Shown in pieces: positions 43,254 to 52,093 of a stretch of 64,000 bases of DNA. Below the pieces are notes generated by a model, which worked only from the letters and a program-made list of their open reading frames with translations, did not search any database and was not told the origin of the DNA. This stretch comes from Streptomyces xiamenensis (GTDB lineage: Bacteria; Actinomycetota; Actinomycetes; Streptomycetales; Streptomycetaceae), in NCBI RefSeq assembly GCF_000993785.3, contig NZ_CP009922.3, positions 4,402,001 to 4,466,000 of the forward strand, written 5' to 3'. The first letter of the stretch is position 1. Each line of letters begins with the position of its first letter. Made by a program: the position numbers and the translations under genes.

Positions 43254-45751
43254 CGCCCCGCACCACCACCCCCGCCACCAGCGACGCGACCGACACCGCC
43301 GCGCTGCGCGCCCTCGCCGACCGGCTCACACTGGAGCAGAAGGTCCGGCTGCTGACCGGCGCCGACAGCTGGAGCCTGCACGCGGAACCCGCCATCGGCC
43401 TGCGCCGCATCGTCGTCTCCGACGGCCCGAGCGGCATCCGCGGCGAGAGCTGGGACGGCCGTTTCTCCGCCCTCAACCTGCCCTCCGCCACCGCCCTGTC
43501 CGCCTCCTGGGACCCGGATCTGGCCCGCCGCTACGGCGCCGTCCTCGCCGTGGAGGCCCGCCGGATGGGCGCCGACGTGGTCCTCGGCCCCACCATCAAC
43601 CTGCACCGCAGCCCGCTGGGCGGCCGGCACTTCGAGGCGTACTCCGAGGACCCGCTGCTCACCTCCCGGCTGTGCGCCGCCTATGTCCGCGCCGTCCAGG
43701 CCGGCGGCGTCGGCGCCACGCCCAAGCACTACGTCGCCAACGACTCCGAGACCGACCGCTTCACCTACGACGCCCGGATCGACGAGCGCACCCTGCGCGA
43801 GGTGTATCTCGCCGCCTTCGAGGACACCGTGGTCCACGAGCGGCCCTGGCTGGTGATGTCCGCCTACAACTCGGTCAACGGCGCCACCATGACCGAGAAC
43901 CCGCTGCTCGCCGAACCCCTGTGCGGCGAATGGGGCTTCGACGGCGTGGTCTGCTCCGACTGGTGGGCCGCCCGCACCACAGAACCGGCCGCACTCGCCC
44001 GCCAGGACCTGGTGATGCCGGGCCCCGACGGACCGTGGGGCGAGAAGCTGGTGGCCGCCGTACGCGAAGGGCGGGTGCCGCAGGCCGACATCGACGAGAA
44101 GGTGCTGCGCATCCTGCGGATGGCCGCCAGGGTCGGCGCCCTGGACGGCTTCACCCCCGCCGTCACCGCCCCGCCCGCAGCCGAGGACGGCCCGGCGCTG
44201 GCCCGCGAGGCCGCCGCCGAAGGCATCGTGCTGGTCCGCAACGCGGGCGCCGAACTCCCCTGGGCGCCGGGCTCCCTGAGCTCCGTCGCCGTCATCGGGC
44301 ACAACGCGTATCTGGCCCGCACCCAGGGCGGCGGCAGCGCCTCCGTCGAGCCCGACCATGTGATCTCCCCGCTGGACGGGCTGCGCGCCGCCCTGCCGGG
44401 GGCCGACATCAGCTGGCACATCGGCGCCGAGGCGCAGCGCGGCATCGCCCCGTTCGCCGGCACCGACCTGACCGACCCGGTGAGCGGGGAGCGCGGGGTC
44501 CGACTGGTCGCCCGCCGCGCGGACGGCACCGTCGTCATCGACGAACGCCGCCGGGACGCCAACCTGGTACGTCTGGGCACCGCCCGGCTCGCGGACGCCA
44601 CCCGCATCGAACTGCGGACCCGCTACACCCCCACATACAGCGGCCCGGCCCGGATCGGTGTCGCCACCGCCGGGCGGCTGCGGCTGCTGCTCGACGGCAC
44701 CGAGGCGGTCGCCACCGAGCTGATCCACGACGGCGAGGAATTCGGCGGCGGCCTGGTGGCCCCGCCCACCGTCTCCACGGCCGTCGAGCTCACCGAGGGC
44801 AACGCGCTCGATCTCACCGTCGAGCTGACCATCCCGGAGCGCGAGGGCCCCGAGTCCGGCGTCACCCTGGTGGCCGGCTTCGACCTGGTGACCGCCGACG
44901 GTGACCGGCTCATCGCGGACGCCGTGGCCGCCGCCCGCGCCGCCGAGGTGGCTCTCGTGGTGGTCGGCACCAGTGCCGAGGTGGAGAGCGAGGGCTTCGA
45001 CCGCACCACTCTCGCCCTCCAGGGCCGCCAGGACGAACTGGTACGCGCGGTCGCCGCCGTCAACCCCCGCACCGTGGTCGTTGTCAACTCCGGTGCCCCC
45101 GTACTGCTGCCCTGGCGCGATGAGGTGGCCGCGATCCTGCTCACCTGGTTCGGAGGCCAGGAGTTCGGCCACGCGCTGGCCGACGTGCTGCTGGGCCTGC
45201 GCGAGCCCGGCGGCCGGCTCCCCACCACCTGGCCGAAGAGCGAGAGGGACGTACCCGTCCTCGACACCACCCCGCGCGACGGCGCGCTCCCGTACACCGA
45301 GGGCATCCACCTCGGCTACCGCGCCTGGCTCAAGGCCGGCACCGAACCCGCGTACCCCTTCGGCTTCGGTCTTGGCTACACCGACTGGGAGCTGACCGGC
45401 GCGCACGCGGAAGGTACGGAGCTGACCGCGACCGTACGCAACACCGGCGCCCGGGCCGGCAAGCAGGTCGTCCAGGTCTATCTCTCCCGTCCGCAGTCGG
45501 CGATCGACCGCCCGGTGCGCTGGCTGGCGGGCTTCGCACCGGTACGCGCGGGCGCCGGTGAGGAGACCACCGTCACCCTGCCGCTGCCGGCCCGCGCCTT
45601 CCAGCACTGGGCTGGTGGGGGCACCTCCCGGACGGAGTCCGGGGGAGGCGGCTGGCGCACCGAACCCGGCGTCTTCCGCGCCCACCTCGGCTTCGACAGC
45701 CGGCAGTTGCCGCTGGCCGTCGATCTGACCATCACAAAAGAGGAGGCGTGA
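43250..45751 (+). CDS. Cytoplasmic GH3 beta-glycosidase
   Basis: Removes non-reducing terminal beta-linked sugars, probably beta-glucosidase or beta-xylosidase. The 833-residue protein has the N-terminal GH3 barrel with the nucleophile Asp237 in VVCSDWWA and the substrate loop KHYVANDSETDR. A PA14-like insertion (about residues 405-530) and the C-terminal sandwich with FGGQEFGHALADVLLG and an FnIII-like end follow. No signal peptide, so it acts on imported oligosaccharides. Near the C-terminus, after ARAFQHW, a foreign-looking Gly/Ser-rich insert (about 12 residues) coincides with a Streptomyces-type DNA palindrome. Confidence 0.94.
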   Translation: MTPRTTTPATSDATDTAALRALADRLTLEQKVRLLTGADSWSLHAEPAIGLRRIVVSDGPSGIRGESWDGRFSALNLPSATALSASWDPDLARRYGAVLAVEARRMGADVVLGPTINLHRSPLGGRHFEAYSEDPLLTSRLCAAYVRAVQAGGVGATPKHYVANDSETDRFTYDARIDERTLREVYLAAFEDTVVHERPWLVMSAYNSVNGATMTENPLLAEPLCGEWGFDGVVCSDWWAARTTEPAALARQDLVMPGPDGPWGEKLVAAVREGRVPQADIDEKVLRILRMAARVGALDGFTPAVTAPPAAEDGPALAREAAAEGIVLVRNAGAELPWAPGSLSSVAVIGHNAYLARTQGGGSASVEPDHVISPLDGLRAALPGADISWHIGAEAQRGIAPFAGTDLTDPVSGERGVRLVARRADGTVVIDERRRDANLVRLGTARLADATRIELRTRYTPTYSGPARIGVATAGRLRLLLDGTEAVATELIHDGEEFGGGLVAPPTVSTAVELTEGNALDLTVELTIPEREGPESGVTLVAGFDLVTADGDRLIADAVAAARAAEVALVVVGTSAEVESEGFDRTTLALQGRQDELVRAVAAVNPRTVVVVNSGAPVLLPWRDEVAAILLTWFGGQEFGHALADVLLGLREPGGRLPTTWPKSERDVPVLDTTPRDGALPYTEGIHLGYRAWLKAGTEPAYPFGFGLGYTDWELTGAHAEGTELTATVRNTGARAGKQVVQVYLSRPQSAIDRPVRWLAGFAPVRAGAGEETTVTLPLPARAFQHWAGGGTSRTESGGGGWRTEPGVFRAHLGFDSRQLPLAVDLTITKEEA
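45612..45653 (+). repeat. Palindromic repeat element inside the GH3 gene
   Basis: The segment contains GGGGGCACCTCCCGGAC, then GGA, then GTCCGGGGGAGG, a hairpin-forming sequence of a type I recall as widely scattered in Streptomyces genomes. GGCTGG occurs at both borders (45610-45615 and 45650-45655). It is read in frame as a Gly/Ser-rich loop. Confidence 0.6.
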
Positions 45752-45795
45752 CCGCACCACCCGGCACACACCCCCCACTCCACAAGGAGAGCCGC

Positions 45796-47781
45796 GTGCT
45801 CAGTACAGCGAAGAAGCTTCTGAGAACCCTGACCGCCCTCGCCATCCCGCTCACTCTCCTCGCCGGCCCGGCCTCCGCCGCGCGCGCCGGGGAGCCCGCC
45901 GCGCAGCCCGCCGCCGACGCCATCCAGTGGCTGTCCGTCGACGGCAACCAGATACGGGACGAGGACGGCCGTCCCGTCACCCTGCGCGGGGTCTCGGTGC
46001 TGGCCCCGCGCCACAACGCCGAGTGCGGCGACTGCAACCCCAAGCCCATCTCCGAACTCATCGACATGTCGGTGGACGCGGCCGGGGGAGGCTGGCACTC
46101 CAAGGTGCTGCGGCTGCCGGTGACCGAATGGGCGCCGAACGACTCGCTGCCGCTGGCGGAGAACTTCGCCCGGCATGTCGACCCGTATGTCCAGCAGGCC
46201 ATCGACCTCGGCATCTATGTCATCGTCGACTTCCACCGGGTGCAGAACTACGGCGACGGCAACGGCGGCGTTCCGCAGTCCATCGTCAAGGAGTTCTGGG
46301 ACTATGTCGCGCCCAGGTACGCCGGCGTCCCCAATGTGATCTTCGAGGTGTACAACGAGCCGCTGGCGCCCACCAACTGGGCGACCTGGAAGAGCTACAT
46401 CACCCCGGTGGTGGACTCCATCCGGCAGGTGGCCCCGGACAACCTCATCCTGATGGGCAGCCCCAACTGGTCCACCATGGTGAATGAGGCCGCCGCCGAC
46501 CCGATCGACGACGCCAACACGGCGTACGTCTATCACCTCTATCCCAACCAGGGGCCCTCCAGCGTCGCCAACCTCGACCAGAAGTTCGGCAACGCGTCCC
46601 GGTCCATCCCGGTGATCCTCACCGAGTTCGGCTGGAACCCGGCGGGTGAGTTCACCGACCCGGCCGTCACCCAGGGCACCACCAAGTGCTGGGGGAACGG
46701 ACTGCGGAACTATCTGGACGAGCGCCCCTGGATCAGCTGGACCGCCTGGGTCTTCGACAACTACTGGAAGCCCCAGATGTTCGACAAGAACTGGAATCTG
46801 CTGGGCGGTGACCACCAGGGCCAGTTCGTCAAGGACTGGCTGGGCCAGCTGAAGGACCACAACCAGCCGGGCACCGACAACCCGCCGGGCGCCGGCGACG
46901 ATCTGGGCGTGCCGCCGTCCCGGACGGGCATCGTGGTGGACAACACCTCGCCCGGCTACAGCGACAGCGGCGACTGGACCACGGCCGACACCGCGCACGG
47001 CTTCCACGGCGTCGACTACAAGCACGACGGTTCCGGCACCGCCTCCGCCAAGACCGCGACCTTCACCCCCGACCTGCCCGCCTCCGGCCGCTACAACGTC
47101 TACCTGTGGTGGTCCCCCAACAGCAACCGCACCGCGGCCGCCCCGGTGAGCATCACCCACGCCGGTGGCACCGCCGCGCTGACGGTCGATCAGCGCACGG
47201 GCGGCTGCGACTGGGGGCTGCTGGGCACGTACGACTTCACCGCGGGCGCCGGACAGAAGCTGACCCTGTCGGCCGACAGCCCCGGCTACACCATCGCCGA
47301 CGCGGTGCTCTTCGAGCCTGCCGACGGCACCGACCCCGGCACCGGTGAGGAACTGCTGGTCAACGGAGACTTCGCGGCCGGTCTCGACCCCTGGTACAGC
47401 ATCGGCCGGGCCACCCCCGGCACCCCGGCGGGCGGTGAGCTGTGCACGGCGGTGGCCGGCGGCACCACCCAGACCTGGGACGCCCTGATCGGCCAGGACA
47501 ACATCCCGCTCACCAGCGGCGGCCAGTACGCGCTGAGCTTCACCGCCAGCACCTCGGCACCGGCGGCGCACACCGTACGCGCCGCCGTCGAGAGCACCGA
47601 CTTCCCGCATCCGACCCAACTGGACGCCTATCCCCGGCTCACCGGCGAGGAGCAGCGTTACACCTACGTCTTCAGCCCCACCGACTCACTGGACGCCGCC
47701 CGGCTGCGTTTCCAGCTCGGCGGCCAGGCCCAGCCGTACACCTTCTGCCTCGCCGGGGCTTCTTTGACCCGGCGGAACTGA
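45796..47781 (+). CDS. Secreted GH5 glycanase with golvesin-like and CBM4/9-like modules
   Basis: Extracellular endo-acting beta-glycanase, 661 residues. A signal peptide covers about residues 1-32 (ending PASAARA). The GH5 domain (about 45-350) has the acid/base Glu188 in EVYNEP and the nucleophile Glu277 in VILTEFGWN. A linker leads to a golvesin C-terminal-like module (about 373-508, VVDNTSPGYSDSGDW...CDWGLLGTYDF) and a CBM4/9-like jelly roll (about 518-660, LLVNGDFAAGLDPWYSIG). Target polysaccharide is unknown; GH5 covers cellulose, mannan, xyloglucan and more. GTG at 45796 follows AAGGAGAG. Last gene of the locus, 44 bases after GH3. Confidence 0.9.
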   Translation: MLSTAKKLLRTLTALAIPLTLLAGPASAARAGEPAAQPAADAIQWLSVDGNQIRDEDGRPVTLRGVSVLAPRHNAECGDCNPKPISELIDMSVDAAGGGWHSKVLRLPVTEWAPNDSLPLAENFARHVDPYVQQAIDLGIYVIVDFHRVQNYGDGNGGVPQSIVKEFWDYVAPRYAGVPNVIFEVYNEPLAPTNWATWKSYITPVVDSIRQVAPDNLILMGSPNWSTMVNEAAADPIDDANTAYVYHLYPNQGPSSVANLDQKFGNASRSIPVILTEFGWNPAGEFTDPAVTQGTTKCWGNGLRNYLDERPWISWTAWVFDNYWKPQMFDKNWNLLGGDHQGQFVKDWLGQLKDHNQPGTDNPPGAGDDLGVPPSRTGIVVDNTSPGYSDSGDWTTADTAHGFHGVDYKHDGSGTASAKTATFTPDLPASGRYNVYLWWSPNSNRTAAAPVSITHAGGTAALTVDQRTGGCDWGLLGTYDFTAGAGQKLTLSADSPGYTIADAVLFEPADGTDPGTGEELLVNGDFAAGLDPWYSIGRATPGTPAGGELCTAVAGGTTQTWDALIGQDNIPLTSGGQYALSFTASTSAPAAHTVRAAVESTDFPHPTQLDAYPRLTGEEQRYTYVFSPTDSLDAARLRFQLGGQAQPYTFCLAGASLTRRN

Positions 47782-47984
47782 CGACACACCGACCCCACCC
47801 ACATCTGCGGCACCATCCGAACCACCCGCACCACGGGCCTCCGGTACGGCATCCGCCGCACCGGGGGCCCCGGCGTGATGCGCGTCTCTTCATCCCCACG
47901 GGGTACCTGACGGACACTAAGGTCTAGGGTCCCCGGGAACGCGACCCTCCGGGGGTCGCCGTTGAGGATCAAAGGAGATCACAC
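47782..47984 (+). promoter_or_regulatory. Region between the GH5 gene and hbd
   Basis: No gene is seen in these 203 bases. GCGACCC (47941-47947) and GGGTCGC (47953-47959) form a short hairpin just ahead of the hbd ribosome-binding site AAAGGAG (47971-47977). This may be a weak terminator or attenuator. The right border of the proposed accessory region falls here. Confidence 0.4.
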
Positions 47985-48833
47985 GTGGCCAGGAACCTCG
48001 CCGTCGTCGGAGCCGGACTCATGGGCTCGGGCATCGCACAGGTCGCCGCCCAGGGCGGCTGGACCGTGACGCTGGTGGACACCACCGAGCAGGCACTGGC
48101 CAGGGGACGCGGCGGCATCGAGGCGTCGCTGGAGAAGTTCGCGGCCAAGGGGAGGATCAGCGCCGAGGACGCCGGGGCCACGCTCGGGCGCATCAGCACC
48201 GGCACCGAACTCGACGCCGCCGCCGACGCCGATCTCGTCGTCGAGGCCGTCTTCGAGCAGGCCGACATCAAGCGCGACATCTTCGCCACCCTGGACGGCC
48301 TGGTGAAGGACACCACCGTGCTGGCCTCCAACACCTCGGCCATTCCCATCACCAAGCTGGCCGCCGCCACCTCCCGCCCCGAACGCGTCGTGGGCACCCA
48401 CTTCTTCTCCCCGGTGCCGATGATGGCGCTGTGCGAGCTGGTGCGCGGCCGGCACACCAGCGACGAGACCCTGGCCACCGCCCGGGAGTTCGCGGAGTCC
48501 GCCGGCAAGACCTGCATCGTCGTCAACCGTGACGTGGCGGGCTTCGTCACCACCCGCCTCATCTCCGCGCTCATCGTGGAGGCCGCCAAGCTGCACGAGT
48601 CGGGCGTGGCCACCGCCGAGGACATCGACATCGCCTGCAAGCTGGGCTTCGGCCACGCCATGGGCCCGCTGGCCACCGCCGATCTGACGGGTGTCGATGT
48701 CCTCACCCACGCCAGCGAGAACATCTACACCGAGTCCCGCGACGAGAAGTTCGCCCCGCCGGAGTCGATGCGCCGCATGGTGGACGCCGGTGACCTGGGC
48801 CGCAAGACCGGGCGCGGTTTCCACAGCTACTGA
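47985..48833 (+). CDS. 3-hydroxybutyryl-CoA dehydrogenase family protein
   Basis: Oxidises 3-hydroxyacyl-CoA with NAD in fatty acid or polyhydroxybutyrate-type metabolism. The 282-residue protein has the NAD motif LAVVGAGLMGSGIAQVAAQ, SNTSAIPIT, the catalytic His in GTHFFSPVPMM and a C-terminal dimer domain (CKLGFGHAMGPLATADLTGVDV). In the segment GFVTTRLI the usual active-site asparagine of GFxxNR is Thr, which could change efficiency or substrate. GTG at 47985 behind AAAGGAG. In Streptomyces it lies in this chromosome block. Confidence 0.9.
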   Translation: MARNLAVVGAGLMGSGIAQVAAQGGWTVTLVDTTEQALARGRGGIEASLEKFAAKGRISAEDAGATLGRISTGTELDAAADADLVVEAVFEQADIKRDIFATLDGLVKDTTVLASNTSAIPITKLAAATSRPERVVGTHFFSPVPMMALCELVRGRHTSDETLATAREFAESAGKTCIVVNRDVAGFVTTRLISALIVEAAKLHESGVATAEDIDIACKLGFGHAMGPLATADLTGVDVLTHASENIYTESRDEKFAPPESMRRMVDAGDLGRKTGRGFHSY

Positions 48834-48878
48834 CCCGGTTCGGGCGGGCGGGGGCCGCGGGCCGCGGTAGGCGCACAC

Positions 48879-48894
48879 TCACCCCCATGGGTGA
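48879..48894. promoter_or_regulatory. Inverted repeat upstream of the STAS gene
   Basis: TCACCCCCATGGGTGA has arms TCACCC and GGGTGA. It lies about 100 bases before the STAS start in a gap of 164 bases and may be an operator; no regulator is evident. Confidence 0.35.
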
Positions 48895-48997
48895 ATTCGC
48901 CGCAGATCCCTCACCCAGGGCAACCGGACGGGGGATAGAAGCCGTCAGGTGGAGAGACAGTTGAAGTCAACACGAAAGCAATTCCGGGGAGTGTTAT

Positions 48998-49291
48998 ATG
49001 CACATCAAAGGCGACCACGCTGAGCTGGTCGTCGAAGGCCGCCTGGACGTCCGCAGCGCCGCGGACGCCCGTACGGCGTTGCACGACGCCGTCGACTCCG
49101 GGCAGGGGGATCTCGTGCTCGATCTGAAGGCCCTGCACTCCTGGGACGCGACCGGTCTCGGAGTCATCATGGGGGTGCACCGCAGGGCCGGCCGCTGCGG
49201 CCGCAGGCTGGTGCTGCGCGATGTGCCCCCGCAAATGCAGCGGGTCCTGGTGGCCACCCGGCTGCACCGCATCCTGACCATCGCGTCCTGA
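48998..49291 (+). CDS. STAS-domain anti-sigma factor antagonist-like protein
   Basis: A 97-residue single STAS domain resembling SpoIIAA/RsbV. The regulatory loop reads HSWDATGLGVIMG, where Thr52 occupies the place phosphorylated by anti-sigma kinases (Ser in SpoIIAA). It could therefore switch a partner between bound and free forms. No kinase or sigma factor gene is adjacent, so the partner is elsewhere. ATG start behind GGGGAG. Confidence 0.88.
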   Translation: MHIKGDHAELVVEGRLDVRSAADARTALHDAVDSGQGDLVLDLKALHSWDATGLGVIMGVHRRAGRCGRRLVLRDVPPQMQRVLVATRLHRILTIAS

Positions 49292-49599
49292 GCCTCCTCC
49301 CGGATCACGGGGCACCGATCACCGGTCACGGGTCACCGATCACACCACCGGTCACGGTCACGGTTCACGGGTCGCACAGCCCCGCGACACCGGGAGGAGG
49401 CCGCCCCGGCGGCTCCGCCACGACGCCACGCACGCCACGCGACGCCCGAGACGTCCGGGACGCCCGGGTCCGGCGGGACGGATGAGGCCGGTGCGCGGGG
49501 CCGCCTACCATGCCGGTGGAGCCGGGCCAGTAGCGTGGAAGCTGCCCGGCGTCCCCGCCGCACCCCATCCCGCCCCCGCCGCACCCAGAGGACACATTG
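49292..49599 (+). repeat. Low-complexity intergenic region with degenerate GATCACCGGTCACGG repeats
   Basis: The 308 bases between the STAS and NTPase genes hold no gene I can support. About 49303-49377 is built from variants of GATCACCGGTCACGGG, giving multiple TCACCG/CGGTCA pairs that can fold back. The rest is GC-rich with ACGCCACG-type short repeats. A promoter for the next gene is likely but not recognisable. Confidence 0.55.
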
Positions 49600-52032
49600 A
49601 TGGAGTCCAGCCAGCCGGCCCCGCACGGTGACCAGCCCCGGGAGCCCGGAGGCACCGGACGCACCACCGAGTTGGTCGCGGGCGACTTCCTGCTGACCAT
49701 CAACCCGGTGGACGGCAGCGAGATCGCCTCCTGCCCGCCCGGCCGGCGCCCCATATCCCCGCGCAAGGCGCCCAGAGGCACCGGCCAGGACACCACCCGC
49801 GACCCGCTGGCCCCGCCCCTGCTGGAACGCGAGGAGGAACGCCGCCGCCTCTACCGGCTGCTGGCCCGCGGCCGTTCGGTCCGCCTCACCGGGCCCACCG
49901 GAACCGGCCGCACCGCGCTGCTGAACGCCCTCGCCCAGGACTGCGCCGAACTCGCCCCCGACGGCGTCATCCGGCTCAGCGGCCACCGCCGCACCCCCTC
50001 CGACCTCCAGCACGAGCTGTACGCCGCCGTCCGGCACACCCCCGGCTACCGGCCAGGACCCACCGAACTGCACGCCGGACTGCGCGAGATCGGCGCCGTC
50101 GTCATCGTCGACGACATCGACTTCGGCGGCACCGCCCTGGACGAACTGCTCGACGCCACCCCCGAGTGCGCTTTCCTGCTCTCCGCCCACCCCGGCACCA
50201 CGGCCCCCACCAGCACCTCCCGGATCGAAGAGGTCTTCCTCTCCGGACTCAGCCGCACCGCCGCCCTGGAACTCCTGGAGTTCGCCGCCGCCCGCCCGCT
50301 CACCGACGCGGAGACCGACTGGGCCGCCGACCTGTGGATCGCCTCCGAGGGCCGCCCGCGCCGCTTCGTCCAGGCCGCCGCCCTGCTGCGCGCCCGCGAC
50401 CTCACCGCCGCCTCCGGCGCCCCCACCGGACCGCTGCCGGAGGAGGAGATGCTCATCGCCTCCCTGGCCGCCGCGCTGCCGGACCCCGACCGGGACACCC
50501 TGCGCTTCGCGGTCGCCCTCGCCGGTGAACTGCCGGGCCCCGAGCAACTGCCCGCCCTCACCGGCGGCGCCGTCACCGGCCACGAGCGACTCGCCGAGAC
50601 CGGGCTGCTCACCGCCGCCGGCGGGCGGCTGCGCCTCGCCGAGGGAGTGGCACCCGCGCTGGCCGCCATCGGCTTCGAGGAAGGCGCCGGCTCCCGTGGC
50701 CTGGCCACCGCCCAGCACTACACCTGGTGGCTGGTGGACCCCTCCGTCGGTGCCGCCCGCGCCGCCGCCGAGGGCGACGTCCTGCTCGCCGTCATCCAGG
50801 CCACCCACCGCGGCGGCCACTCCGCCGCCGCCGCCAACCTCGCGCACAGCGCCGCCCCGACCCTGGCCGCCGCCGGCCGCTGGTCGGTGTGGGAACGCGT
50901 ACTGCGCTCGGGCCAGGAGGCCGCCCGCGCGGCCGGCGAGGTCGACCAGCAGGCGTACTTCCACCACGAGCTGGGCATCCACGCCATCTGCGAGGGCCGC
51001 CTGGACCGGGCCCGTGCCGAACTTGAGGCGTCGATAGCGCTGCGCGGCGTCCTGGCCGACGCCGGCGGCGTGACCGCCGGCCGCCGCGCCCTGGCCCTGG
51101 TCCGCGACCTGTCGGGACCGCCCGCGCTGACCGCGGGACCCACCCCCACCGCGCTGGGCGCCACCACCCCGCCGCTGGGCCTGCCCGCCGCGCCGGTCCG
51201 CGAGGAGGCCCCGGACGAGGCCGGCACCCAGGCCATCCCGCGCCACGCCGACCTGGCCGCCACCGGCGAACTGACGGCCGTCCTGCCCCCGCTCATGCCG
51301 CACGGCGAACAGCCGGCCGGGCCGCGCCCCGCCCGGGACGGCGGCCGGAGCGGACGCCGCACCATGGCCGCGGCGGGCGCCGGGGTCCTGCTCATCGGTG
51401 TGCTGGGCACCGTCGTCGCGCTCGGCATGTCCTCGGACGAGGACCCCGGCGGGCCCGAGGACGAGCGGACCACCCGCCCGGTGGTCACCGACCGGGACCG
51501 GGAGCCGGCCGAGGAGAGCGAGGAGCCCTCCACCGACCCCGGCACCCCCACCGCCGACGCGGACCCGGAGACCGGGGAACCGCCGCAGGAGACCCCCACC
51601 GACCCGGAGACCGGCGAGCCGGTGGACCCCTCCACCAGCGGCACCCCGGACAACGGCAGCGCCACCGGCAGCCCGGAGCCGCCCCCGCCCACCAGCCAGG
51701 ACCCGGCCACGGGCGGCAGCGCGGGCAGCGGTCCCGGCGGCAGCGGCCCCGGCGGCAACGGGGGCGCCTCCAACGGCAATGGCTCCGGCCCCGGTGACGG
51801 CGGCGCCGACGCCGGTCAGGACGGCGGCGCGGACAGCGGCACCGGCGAGACGGACGGCGGCGGGGAGGACGCGGCCGGCGGCGGCGGTGACTCCGGAGAC
51901 CCGGCGGGCGGCGACGACGGTGACCCCACCGACGGTGCCGCGGGCGACAGCTCGGCGGGTAACACCACCGCCTCCTCGCCCCCGCCCACCGAGGACCCCG
52001 ACCCCTCGCCGAGCGCGAGCACCACGGCCTGA
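49600..52032 (+). CDS. Membrane-anchored STAND-like NTPase with Arg in Walker A and long disordered tail
   Basis: An 810-residue protein. Residues 1-75 are variable; an ATPase-like domain follows with Walker A GPTGTGRTAL (Gly98-Thr105), where the usual Lys is Arg104, and Walker B AVVIVDDIDF (about 166-175). A winged-helix/helical repeat region continues to about 520. One membrane helix (about 589-607) is followed by an extracellular tail of about 200 residues rich in Pro, Thr, Asp and Gly. I know similar Streptomyces proteins only as ATP-binding proteins. A role as an inside-out sensor or scaffold is inference. Confidence 0.78.
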   Translation: MESSQPAPHGDQPREPGGTGRTTELVAGDFLLTINPVDGSEIASCPPGRRPISPRKAPRGTGQDTTRDPLAPPLLEREEERRRLYRLLARGRSVRLTGPTGTGRTALLNALAQDCAELAPDGVIRLSGHRRTPSDLQHELYAAVRHTPGYRPGPTELHAGLREIGAVVIVDDIDFGGTALDELLDATPECAFLLSAHPGTTAPTSTSRIEEVFLSGLSRTAALELLEFAAARPLTDAETDWAADLWIASEGRPRRFVQAAALLRARDLTAASGAPTGPLPEEEMLIASLAAALPDPDRDTLRFAVALAGELPGPEQLPALTGGAVTGHERLAETGLLTAAGGRLRLAEGVAPALAAIGFEEGAGSRGLATAQHYTWWLVDPSVGAARAAAEGDVLLAVIQATHRGGHSAAAANLAHSAAPTLAAAGRWSVWERVLRSGQEAARAAGEVDQQAYFHHELGIHAICEGRLDRARAELEASIALRGVLADAGGVTAGRRALALVRDLSGPPALTAGPTPTALGATTPPLGLPAAPVREEAPDEAGTQAIPRHADLAATGELTAVLPPLMPHGEQPAGPRPARDGGRSGRRTMAAAGAGVLLIGVLGTVVALGMSSDEDPGGPEDERTTRPVVTDRDREPAEESEEPSTDPGTPTADADPETGEPPQETPTDPETGEPVDPSTSGTPDNGSATGSPEPPPPTSQDPATGGSAGSGPGGSGPGGNGGASNGNGSGPGDGGADAGQDGGADSGTGETDGGGEDAAGGGGDSGDPAGGDDGDPTDGAAGDSSAGNTTASSPPPTEDPDPSPSASTTA

Positions 52033-52038
52033 GACGGC

Positions 52039-52085
52039 GAACGGGGCGGGGCGGATCCGGTGATCCGTCCCGCCCCGCCCCCGTT
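52039..52085. terminator. Bidirectional terminator between NTPase gene and nucS
   Basis: CGGGGCGGGGCGGATC and GATCCGTCCCGCCCCG form a long stem with one bulge around CCGGT. It separates convergent genes. Confidence 0.8.
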
Positions 52086-52093
52086 CCCGCCCG

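Noticed and set aside
49303..49377. Origin of replication or DnaA-box cluster
   Set aside because: The repeats do not match the actinomycete DnaA box TTGTCCACA and the context is not dnaA-dnaN.
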